DNA of 8,753 nt from Gemmatimonas sp. UBA7669 (GTDB lineage Bacteria > Gemmatimonadota > Gemmatimonadetes > Gemmatimonadales > Gemmatimonadaceae): positions 1 through 8,753 of the forward strand of contig NZ_DLHL01000041.1 of NCBI RefSeq assembly GCF_002483225.1. Reading direction: 5' to 3'. The position numbers and the translations under genes are program-made. The notes under the pieces were generated by a model. That model saw only the letters and a program-made list of their open reading frames with translations. It searched no databases and was not told the DNA's origin. Below are positions 1 to 5,982 of this stretch, piece by piece. The number at the start of each line of letters is the position of its first letter. The first letter of the stretch is position 1.

Positions 1-24
1 GTAGACATTTTTCAGGACTAGACA
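1..24. mobile_element. Possible terminal end of an insertion sequence lying to the left (partial)
   Basis: The window opens with the octamer TAGACATT at 2-9 and again at 19-26, a 17-bp period. Positions 22-24 read ACA. Read from the other strand, the segment starts TGTCTAGTCCTG, which fits the TGT...ACA termini used by IS481-type and related elements. Tandem short repeats at an end are typical of transposase binding sites. No transposase coding sequence is visible because the element would lie outside the window. An assembly stopping inside a multi-copy IS end would also explain why the window begins here. The call rests on resemblance only; the repeats could be unrelated regulatory sequence. 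Confidence 0.25.
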
Positions 25-206
25 TTGCGTGGGGCCGTTCGCGCGGTAGCCTTTCCCGCAGTGGCCCCACACGATCGGGTTTCTCATCTCATTCGTTGCT
101 CACATCGCATTCATCTATTTCTGTCTCGTCTTCACAACTCGCACCATCTGGTTTCTGAACATCTCAAGGTTCGAGCACCTGGAGACGAGAGGCCAAAACC
201 TGGGTG
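25..206. other. Gene-free segment downstream of tyrS, less GC-rich than the rest
   Basis: I see no convincing gene in this stretch. Open frames that cross it are out-of-frame extensions of reading frames antisense or parallel to tyrS. Positions 71-180 are noticeably richer in A/T and in pyrimidines on the plus strand than the coding DNA, with runs such as TTTCTCATCTC. This suggests true intergenic sequence or remnant DNA next to a mobile element. No T-rich intrinsic terminator for tyrS is obvious. The inverted repeat at 29-70 is listed separately. Confidence 0.5.
29..70. repeat. 8-bp perfect inverted repeat (stem GTGGGGCC / GGCCCCAC)
   Basis: GTGGGGCC at 29-36 pairs perfectly with GGCCCCAC at 63-70. 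The 26-nt loop contains a possible inner 4-bp stem (GCGG near 43-46 with CCGC near 56-59). Neither side has a T tract, so it is not a standard intrinsic terminator. It sits about 140 nt beyond the tyrS stop and right next to the possible IS end. It could be a factor-independent stop for tyrS read on the minus strand, a piece of a small RNA, or a target-site hairpin of the neighbouring element. Confidence 0.4.
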
Positions 207-1493
207 TCAGACCACGCGCAGCAGTCCGAACTCGCGCTGTCCCTTCCGCAACAGCAGGAACGCCCCCCGCAGCAGGCGATCGCGTGAGACCGTCTTGTCG
301 GCCGCGCTGAGCTTGACGCCATTGACGCTGATGCCTCCCTGCTCGAGCAGGCGCTTGGCCGCGCCACGCGAGGCTGCGATGCCCAGCTGCACCAGCGCCT
401 CGAATACATCCACCCCATCCGCCGGAGCTCCTTCGGCCGGCGGCACGTAGTCCGCAAACGGAATTTCCCGCGCCAGCGCGTCGAGCGCTGCGCCGGACAG
501 TGCGTTCGGATCCGCCTTCTCGAACAGCAGCGCCGATACCTCCTGCGCCACCCGTGCGGCCTCCGCGCCATGCACACGCGCCGTCACGTCGGCCGCCAGC
601 GAACGCTGGGCCACGCGCTTCTCGGGCGAAGTGCGCACCTCGGTGTCGAGCGCGGTGATCTCTTCCAGCGAGAGCAGCGTGTAGAAGCGCAGGTAACGCG
701 ACACGTCGCGGTCGTCCGCGCCCATCCAGAACTGGTAGAAGGCGTAGGGTGACGTGCGATCGGCATCCAGCCACACCGAGCCGCCGCCCGTGCTCTTGCC
801 GAACTTCGTGCCGTCGGCATTGGTGATGAGCGGGAACGTGAGCGCGTTGGCGTCTGCGCCCACCGTGCGGCGGATGAGCTCGAGACCCGCCGTGATGTTG
901 CCCCACTGGTCACTGCCGCCCATCTGCAGCGTCACCCCCTCGCGCTTGTACAACTCGAGGTAGTCGTGCGCCTGCATGAGCATGTACGTAAACTCGGTGT
1001 ACGAGATGCCCGTCTCGAGCCGCGACTTCACCGAGTCCTTGGCCATCATGTAATTGATGGAGAAGTGCTTGCCCGTATCGCGCAGGAACTCGATGAGGCC
1101 GATGCCGCCCAGCCAGTCGAGATTGTTCACCAGCTTCGCGCCACGCGGTCCGTCGAAATCGAGGAAGCGTGCCAGCTGCCCACGAATGGCCTCGGCGTTG
1201 GCGTGAATGGTGTCCGCGTCCTGCAGATTGCGCTCACTGCTGCGGCCGCTGGGGTCGCCAATCATGCCCGTCGCGCCGCCCACGAGGCCGATGGGGCGGT
1301 GCCCGGCCCGCTGCAGGTGCACCAGTCCCATGATGGGCACGAGGTTGCCCACGTGCAGGCTGGACGCGGTGGGATCGAAGCCCACATAGGCGGAAACGGG
1401 GCCGGCGGCGAGGGCCGCGGGCAGCCCCTCAGTGTGCTGCGAGATCAGCTCGCGCCAGGCGAGTTCGGAGAGCGGGGCAGGAAGCGTGGACAT
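207..1493 (-). CDS. tyrS: Tyrosyl-tRNA synthetase (TyrRS)
   Basis: Cytoplasmic class I aminoacyl-tRNA synthetase that activates tyrosine with ATP and charges tRNA-Tyr. The 428-residue length is normal for the bacterial family. Seen in the sequence: the tyrosine/ATP pocket start AYVGFDPTASSLHVGN (35-50), with HVGN as the HIGH signature; GMIGDPSGRSSERN (76-89); the tyrosine-binding region YTEFTYMLMQAHDYLEL (165-181); GSDQWGNI (193-200); and KFGKS (230-234), the KMSKS loop in its usual TyrRS form. An S4-type RNA-binding domain occupies about 363-428 (RGAAKRLLEQGGISVNG). The ATG at 1493 was chosen because family homology begins just after it; the frame stays open upstream to 1694 but that part overlaps the divergent mrcA gene. 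There is no clear Shine-Dalgarno. A TATCTT hexamer lies 6 nt before the ATG, so the mRNA may be leaderless. The stop is TGA. Confidence 0.97.
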   Translation of the reverse strand: MSTLPAPLSELAWRELISQHTEGLPAALAAGPVSAYVGFDPTASSLHVGNLVPIMGLVHLQRAGHRPIGLVGGATGMIGDPSGRSSERNLQDADTIHANAEAIRGQLARFLDFDGPRGAKLVNNLDWLGGIGLIEFLRDTGKHFSINYMMAKDSVKSRLETGISYTEFTYMLMQAHDYLELYKREGVTLQMGGSDQWGNITAGLELIRRTVGADANALTFPLITNADGTKFGKSTGGGSVWLDADRTSPYAFYQFWMGADDRDVSRYLRFYTLLSLEEITALDTEVRTSPEKRVAQRSLAADVTARVHGAEAARVAQEVSALLFEKADPNALSGAALDALAREIPFADYVPPAEGAPADGVDVFEALVQLGIAASRGAAKRLLEQGGISVNGVKLSAADKTVSRDRLLRGAFLLLRKGQREFGLLRVV

Positions 1494-1554
1494 CACAGAA
1501 AGATAACCGCCCCGTGGTACCGAACACGGGGGTGACGTGTAGCTTCCAGACGGT
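1494..1554. promoter_or_regulatory. Divergent tyrS/mrcA intergenic region with inverted repeat
   Basis: Only 61 bp separate the two divergent start codons, so both promoters must be packed here or extend into coding sequence. On the minus strand TATCTT (1505-1500) is a good -10 candidate, only 6 nt before the tyrS ATG. On the plus strand TAGCTT (1540-1545) is a -10 candidate 9 nt before the mrcA ATG. Neither gene has a good Shine-Dalgarno, which fits leaderless or near-leaderless transcripts. A 7-bp inverted repeat, CCCCGTG (1510-1516) and CACGGGG (1525-1531), with an 8-nt centre holding GGTACC overlap, could be an operator acting on both genes. The -35 elements are not recognisable. Promoter calls are inference. 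Confidence 0.4.
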
Positions 1555-3708
1555 ATGCCATCGTCTTCGATTCTTTCGCGCCGCCCCTGGCTGGGCTGGC
1601 TGCTGGTGGTGGGGGGACTCTGCGGCGCCATCGGCGCCGGCGCCGTGGCGGGGGCCTGGGCGGTCATCTGCCGCAACGGACGCTGCCCCTCCATCGCCGC
1701 CCTCGAGGCCTATGTGCCGCGGCAGACGTCCAAGGTCTATGCCGCCGACGGACGTTTCATCACCGAGCTGGGGCTCGAGCGGCGCACCCTCATGCGCCTG
1801 CAGGACATTCCCAAACATGTCCGCGACGCGATTGTCATCACCGAGGACAAGCGCTTCTACAGCCACAACGGCATCGACTTCATTCGCATTTTCGGCGCCC
1901 TGGCGCGCAACGTGAAGGCGGGAAGCTATGTGCAGGGCTTCTCCACCATCACCATGCAGCTCGCGCGTAACGTCTTCTCCGATCGCATTTCCCGTGAGAA
2001 GACCCTGCTGCGCAAGATCAAGGAAGGCCGGGTGGCCACGGCCATCGAGCAGCGCTACAGCAAGGACAAGATCCTCGAGCTGTACCTCAATCAGGTCTAT
2101 CTGGGCAACGGCGCCTACGGGGTGGAGACCGCGTCGCAGCGCTATTTCGGCAAGAGTGTGCGCGACGTCACAGTGGCCGAAGCCGCCGTGCTGGCCGGTC
2201 TGCTCAAGGGGCCGGAGCGCTACAACCCGCGGCGCTTCCCCGACCGCGCCATTCAGCGCCGCAATACCGTCATTGAACTCATGCGCCGCGCCGGCGCCGT
2301 CAGCGCCGCCGATGCCTCGCTGGCCAAAGCCTATCCGCTGCAGTTGGCCGAACGCACCGAATCTGGTGACGTGGCGCCGTATTTCGTGGAATGGGTGCGA
2401 CAGGTGCTCGAGGAAGAACTCGGCAACCGGCTCTACAACGAAGGCTTCAAGGTCTACACGTCCCTCGACGTGGACATGCAGACCGCGGCCGAGCGCGCGC
2501 TGGAGAATCAGCTGCAGGCCATTGAGGCCGGGCGTCACGGCGCGTACAAGCACCTGACGTACGAGGCCTACCTCGCGCGCAGCGCGGAGGGCGGTGAGCG
2601 CGGTGCGGCCAATTCGCCGTATCTGCAGGGCGCCTTTGTGGCCATCGATCCGCGCAGCGGCGCGGTGCGAGCCATGGTGGGTGGTCGGGACTTCGGCGAC
2701 TCCAAGTTCAATCGCGCCGTGCAGGCGCTGCGTCAGCCGGGCTCCACGTTCAAGCCCATCGTGTACGCGGCGGCCATTCATGAGGGATTCAGTCCGGCCA
2801 CCGTGGTGGACGACTCACCGATCTCCATGGACCAGCTGAACGGCGAAACGTGGACGCCGCAAAACTACGATCTCAAGTTCCAGGGCGATCTGCCCCTGCG
2901 CAAAGCGCTGTATCAGTCGCGCAATCTGCCGGCCATTCGCACGGGCATGGCCATTGGCCCCGACGCCGTCACGAGCATGGCGCGTCGCTTCGGTCTCACC
3001 ACACCCATTCCGCCCTACCCGTCCATGTACATCGGGGCGGCCGACGTGTACCCGCTGCAGATGGTGAGTACCTACAGCGTGTTTGCCAACCTCGGGCTGC
3101 GCACCACGCCGCACGCCATCGTACGCGTGGAAGACAGCAAGGGCGAGGTGGTGTGGAAGCCCAAGCTCGTGCGCGAACCGGTGCTCTCGCCCGAAGAGTC
3201 CTGGCTCATGGTGAGCATGATGAAGGACGTGGTCATACGCGGCTCGGGCGCGCGCGTGTGGAGCAGCGGCTTCCGCGTGCCCGCCGGCGGCAAGACCGGC
3301 ACCACCAACGATGGCGCGGACGTGTGGTTCATTGGCTACACGGCCGACCTCGTGGCCGGCGTGTGGATGGGCTTTGACAAGCCGCAGAAGATCAAGAGCA
3401 ACGCACAGGGCGGTGAGCTGGCCGCGCCGGCCTGGGCCGCGTTCATGACCGAAGTGTACCGCCGCAAGCCGCAGCCGCCCGACTGGCCACGGCCCGACGG
3501 TGTCATCGTGCGACAGATTGACGTCGCCACCGGACGCCTCGCAAACAGCAGCTGCATGAGCAATGTGGTGACGGAGTTCTTCGTGCAGGGCTACGAACCC
3601 ACCGCGACGTGCACCGATCCACCGGGCCACTCGCCATTCACCATGGACAGTGCCCGCGCGCGTGTGCAGCGCGATACCACCAACCCCTTCCGCCTGCCGC
3701 CGTTGTGA
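1555..3708 (+). CDS. mrcA: Class A penicillin-binding protein, PBP1a type (bifunctional transglycosylase/transpeptidase)
   Basis: Inner-membrane enzyme that polymerises lipid II into glycan strands and cross-links the peptides. Of 717 residues, the first 12 are cytoplasmic (RRP before the membrane), followed by one transmembrane anchor at about 13-38. The GT51 transglycosylase domain starts near 60: EDKRFYSHNGID with catalytic Glu97, GFSTITMQLARN (128-139), then RKIKEGRVATAIEQRYSKDKILELYLNQ and the GNGAYGVETASQRYFGK segment. The transpeptidase domain has all three motifs: STFK with nucleophile Ser397 and Lys400, SRN (455-457), and KTGTT (580-584). The C-terminal tail is proline-rich and has Cys pairs that could be oxidised in the periplasm. 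Cys39 and Cys44 (ICRNGRCP) immediately follow the anchor, which is slightly unusual. The ATG at 1555 is the only start giving the expected short N-terminus; its ribosome binding site is weak. The last bases overlap the start of the amidohydrolase gene. The symbol denotes the family; ponA/pbpA are equivalents elsewhere. Confidence 0.95.
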   Translation: MPSSSILSRRPWLGWLLVVGGLCGAIGAGAVAGAWAVICRNGRCPSIAALEAYVPRQTSKVYAADGRFITELGLERRTLMRLQDIPKHVRDAIVITEDKRFYSHNGIDFIRIFGALARNVKAGSYVQGFSTITMQLARNVFSDRISREKTLLRKIKEGRVATAIEQRYSKDKILELYLNQVYLGNGAYGVETASQRYFGKSVRDVTVAEAAVLAGLLKGPERYNPRRFPDRAIQRRNTVIELMRRAGAVSAADASLAKAYPLQLAERTESGDVAPYFVEWVRQVLEEELGNRLYNEGFKVYTSLDVDMQTAAERALENQLQAIEAGRHGAYKHLTYEAYLARSAEGGERGAANSPYLQGAFVAIDPRSGAVRAMVGGRDFGDSKFNRAVQALRQPGSTFKPIVYAAAIHEGFSPATVVDDSPISMDQLNGETWTPQNYDLKFQGDLPLRKALYQSRNLPAIRTGMAIGPDAVTSMARRFGLTTPIPPYPSMYIGAADVYPLQMVSTYSVFANLGLRTTPHAIVRVEDSKGEVVWKPKLVREPVLSPEESWLMVSMMKDVVIRGSGARVWSSGFRVPAGGKTGTTNDGADVWFIGYTADLVAGVWMGFDKPQKIKSNAQGGELAAPAWAAFMTEVYRRKPQPPDWPRPDGVIVRQIDVATGRLANSSCMSNVVTEFFVQGYEPTATCTDPPGHSPFTMDSARARVQRDTTNPFRLPPL

Positions 3709-5123
3709 GTGCCGGCGCGCGGGCCGAGTTGACCGGGGCGCGCGGCACGCTGTATACGGCCGACTGGGTACTGCCGGTGGTGTCGCCGGCTCTTCGCGAC
3801 GGCGCCGTGTTGGTGGAGGACGGCCGCGTGGCTTGGCTTGGCCCGCGGCAGGCCGCGCCAGAGGGCGAACTCATTCGCCATGTCGCGCTCGGCACCGCCG
3901 TGCTCATGCCGGGCCTGGTCAATGCGCACACGCATCTCGAGCTCACCGTACTGCGCGGATGTCTCGAGGGCCTCGATTTCCGCGACTGGCTGCGCGCCAT
4001 CACGTTGCTGCGCCGTGATGTCCTCAAGCCGGAGGACCTGCTTGATGCCGCGCGTGTGGGCGTGCTCGAAGGACTGCGCCACGGCATCACCACCTACGGC
4101 GATTGCACCGACTCGGCGTGGCCTCTGACCGCCATGCGCGAACTGGGTGTGCGCGGCATCGGCTACGTGGAAGTGTTTGGCCCCGACCCCGCGCAAAGCC
4201 GTGATGCCATGACCGGCTTGCGGGACCGCGTGGCCGCGCTGCGCGAGCACGATACGGCCCTCGTGCGCACCGGCGTCTCGCCGCACGCCCCGTATACCGT
4301 GTCTGCCGCGCTCTTTCGGGCGGTGGCCGACCATGCCCTGCACGAACAGCTGCCAGTGGCGGTGCATGTCGCCGAGAGCCAGGCGGAGACCGATTTTGTG
4401 GTGCATGGCACGGGCCCGTTTGCCGAACGTCTGCGCGCACGTGGCATTGCGGTGCAGGCAGCCGCTGCGTCGCCGATGGCCCTGCTTGATGACACCGGAC
4501 TCCTGCGCGCGCGGCCGCTGCTTGTTCACGCCGTACACGCAAGTGACGATGATCTGGCGCGCGTGTCCGCGCACGGCGCGGGCATCGTGCATTGTCCCGT
4601 TTCCAATGCCAAGCTCGGGCAGGGTGTGGCACCGCTCGACCGCATGCTCTCGCGCGGCCTGGCGGTGGGTCTCGGCAGCGACTCGGTGGTGAGCAACAAC
4701 CGCATGCACCTGCTGGACGAGGCGCGGCAGGCGGTGCTGCAACATGCCCTGCGCGCCGAACGTGCCGACTCGCTGCCCGCGGCCGATGCCTTGCGCCTGG
4801 CCACTCTGGGCGGCGCCGAAGCCATGGGGTTGAGCGCGCAGGTTGGTGCGCTGGCCGTGGGCAGGGCGGCGGACCTGGCGGCCTTTGCGCTGCCCGATAC
4901 GCTGGGCCCGGTGTACGACCCGGCCGTGACGCTCGTGCATGCCCTGGCCGGCCGCGCGGAGGCGTCGCTGGTGTGCGTGGCCGGCCGTGAACTGATTCGT
5001 GACGGGCTCGTGACGGGCGACGCAGCGGCGCAGCAGGCGGGATGGTACGAGCGCCAGCAGGCGGCCGGTCTGCGCGTCACGACACAGTTGGCACAGTGGC
5101 GGGGGCGGGTGCCGTCGTGGTAG
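3705..5123 (+). CDS. Amidohydrolase of the MTA/SAH deaminase - aminodeoxyfutalosine deaminase group
   Basis: Metal-dependent hydrolase of the amidohydrolase superfamily (TrzA/AtzB/MtaD-like branch), expected to deaminate an adenine-type nucleoside or related ring in the cytoplasm. The GTG start at 3705 overlaps the mrcA stop as GTGA, indicating translational coupling; the frame is open further upstream but only inside mrcA. The product has 472 residues. Metal and catalytic residues are visible: HTH with His75 and His77 in VNAHTHLELTVLRG, VHVAE with His221 and Glu224, HAVH with His275/His278, and GSDS with Asp326. HCPVSNAKLGQG, between the last two, is typical of this branch. A small beta-sandwich composite domain at the two ends is expected from the family (start TLYTADWVLP, end near DGLV). 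The HTHLELT(S)xLRG form, rather than the HTHLAMTLLRG of MtaD, makes aminodeoxyfutalosine deaminase (futalosine menaquinone pathway) as plausible as MTA/SAH deaminase. The exact substrate cannot be read from sequence. The stop is TAG. Confidence 0.85.
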   Translation: MSAGARAELTGARGTLYTADWVLPVVSPALRDGAVLVEDGRVAWLGPRQAAPEGELIRHVALGTAVLMPGLVNAHTHLELTVLRGCLEGLDFRDWLRAITLLRRDVLKPEDLLDAARVGVLEGLRHGITTYGDCTDSAWPLTAMRELGVRGIGYVEVFGPDPAQSRDAMTGLRDRVAALREHDTALVRTGVSPHAPYTVSAALFRAVADHALHEQLPVAVHVAESQAETDFVVHGTGPFAERLRARGIAVQAAAASPMALLDDTGLLRARPLLVHAVHASDDDLARVSAHGAGIVHCPVSNAKLGQGVAPLDRMLSRGLAVGLGSDSVVSNNRMHLLDEARQAVLQHALRAERADSLPAADALRLATLGGAEAMGLSAQVGALAVGRAADLAAFALPDTLGPVYDPAVTLVHALAGRAEASLVCVAGRELIRDGLVTGDAAAQQAGWYERQQAAGLRVTTQLAQWRGRVPSW

Positions 5124-5174
5124 ACTTCAGTATGCGTCTCGCGCAACCGCTGCCCGTCTCCGCCAGAAGGAGAA

Positions 5175-5191
5175 CCCGCCCGACAGGCGGG
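5175..5191. repeat. Short hairpin CCCGCC-CGACA-GGCGGG
   Basis: CCCGCC (5175-5180) and GGCGGG (5186-5191) form a perfect 6-bp stem around a 5-nt loop. Just before it, TCTCC and GGAGA flank a short GCCAGAA-type loop, giving two small adjacent hairpins about 35-70 nt after the amidohydrolase stop. There is no T tract, so this is not a standard terminator. It could be a REP-like element or part of a structured transcript end. Confidence 0.35.
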
Positions 5192-5237
5192 AGGGCCGTG
5201 GTTGTGCATCGCTGTCCGCCCTGCTGAAACACCAGAG

Positions 5238-5296
5238 AATCCCCGCTGCATGTCGGTCGGCCCGCGCGTCGATGATATCAGCGGGGATTTGGTTTT
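5238..5296 (+). terminator. Terminator-like stem-loop with T-rich tail between the amidohydrolase and HNH genes
   Basis: AATCCCCGCTG (5238-5248) and CAGCGGGGATT (5279-5289) form a perfect 11-bp stem. The 30-nt, GC-rich loop could fold further. The right arm runs directly into TTTGGTTTT (5288-5296), giving a terminator-like tail on the plus strand. This would end the mrcA-amidohydrolase transcript about 115-170 nt after the TAG stop. The loop is long for an intrinsic terminator. Because the structure lies about 95 nt before the HNH gene start, it could instead be a leader element that controls that gene. Confidence 0.5.
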
Positions 5297-5377
5297 CGCA
5301 GGGTGTCGCAGTTTGAGGGTCGCGGGTCGCGGTTCTGGTGGTGTGGTGGTCCCAAGGGTTGCACACACACTCGAGCA

Positions 5378-5390
5378 GGGAGGGGAGGGC
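5378..5390 (+). promoter_or_regulatory. Strong ribosome binding site deciding the HNH gene start
   Basis: The purine run GGGAGGGGAGGGC ends directly at the GTG at 5391. The GGGAG core (5378-5382) is 8 nt from the start codon, an ideal Shine-Dalgarno distance. This, together with the point where family similarity begins, selects the GTG over upstream in-frame ATG codons such as the one at 5202. Confidence 0.75.
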
Positions 5391-5975
5391 GTGATTGCTG
5401 GCTGTCTCGCACTGAACGCATCGTACGAACCACTCACGATGGTGCCGCTGCGGCGCGCACTGCGTCTCGTCATCGACGGCAAGGCGGAAATCGTGGAGGC
5501 CGACACCGGCGCGCCCGTGCGCTCGGAGAAACGGCAGTTTGTCCGTCCCGCGGTCATCCGACTCACCAAGTACGTGCACGTGCCGCGGCGCTTCCGTCGT
5601 CAGGTGACGAACACCTTTTTGTTCGCGCGCGACGACTACCAGTGTCAGTACTGCGGCCGGCACGCCAATGTGCTCAAGCCGCGTGAATCGCTCACGCGCG
5701 ATCATCTCATTCCCATGTCGCGTGGCGGCACGAATGAGTGGACCAACGTGGTGACGGCTTGCAGCAGCTGCAACACGCGCAAGGCCAACCGTATGCCTCA
5801 CGAAATCGGCATGCAGCCACTGCACGCGCCCACCGAGCCGCATTTTGTGCATCTGTCGTGGGCGGTACGTCGTCTCACGCCCATTCAGGCCCGCTACATT
5901 CGCACGTTCTACGGCGAAGAGACGCTGCGCGAACTCGAGAAGATCGAACACGGGCCAGCCGCCACCACGGCCTGA
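5391..5975 (+). CDS. HNH endonuclease family protein (small, stand-alone)
   Basis: A 194-residue protein starting at GTG, with no signal peptide or membrane segment, so presumably cytoplasmic. The N-terminal part (about 5-75: LALNASYEPLTMVPLRRAL..., VIRLTKYVHVPRR) is the conserved lead-in seen in a widespread bacterial HNH family. The HNH/zinc part follows: CQYC (Cys85, Cys88), RDH with Asp104 and general-base His105, SRGG (110-113), W117-T-N119, then CSSCN (Cys124, Cys127, Asn128) and Lys131. The two Cys pairs should bind a structural zinc and the DH/N residues a catalytic divalent metal. All key residues are present, so nuclease activity on DNA is likely from family knowledge, but the cellular role of these chromosomal, unpaired HNH proteins is not established. 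No methylase, toxin-immunity partner or phage gene adjoins it. The gene ends 7 nt before the stop of the convergent DUF4390-like gene. Confidence 0.88.
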   Translation: MIAGCLALNASYEPLTMVPLRRALRLVIDGKAEIVEADTGAPVRSEKRQFVRPAVIRLTKYVHVPRRFRRQVTNTFLFARDDYQCQYCGRHANVLKPRESLTRDHLIPMSRGGTNEWTNVVTACSSCNTRKANRMPHEIGMQPLHAPTEPHFVHLSWAVRRLTPIQARYIRTFYGEETLRELEKIEHGPAATTA

Positions 5976-5982
5976 CCCGCAA

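Noticed and set aside
160..190. tRNA T-arm-like GGTTCGAGCACC
   Set aside because: The stem is only 4 bp with a 6-nt loop, and no acceptor, D or anticodon arms can be built around it.
1429..2781. 450-codon open frame on the minus strand opposite mrcA
   Set aside because: It is antisense to an intact PBP1a with every catalytic motif. Its His/Arg/Ala-rich product is typical of the mirror frame of a high-GC gene, and it has no family resemblance.
2815..3630. 271-codon minus-strand open frame opposite the PBP transpeptidase domain
   Set aside because: Same mirror-frame composition, no ribosome binding site and no recognisable domain.
3591..4940. 449-codon open frame on the minus strand opposite the amidohydrolase
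   Set aside because: The low-complexity His/Gly/Arg composition and full overlap with a clearly functional enzyme mark it as a GC-bias shadow.
5150..5220. Possible cobalamin-riboswitch-like core (GCCAGAAGGAGAACC)
   Set aside because: Only a loose resemblance to the 3' end of that riboswitch. The other conserved elements are missing, and the downstream gene is not a B12-related gene.
5132..5227. 31-codon open frame (begins MRLAQPLPVS, ends HRCPPC) just after the amidohydrolase
   Set aside because: No Shine-Dalgarno, and its middle is the CCCGCC/GGCGGG hairpin. The CPPC end is suggestive but not enough to call a peptide.
5202..5390. N-terminal extension of the HNH protein to an ATG at 5202
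   Set aside because: It would translate through the 11-bp terminator-like stem and gives sequence unlike the family. The GTG at 5391 has an excellent ribosome binding site and lies right where similarity begins.
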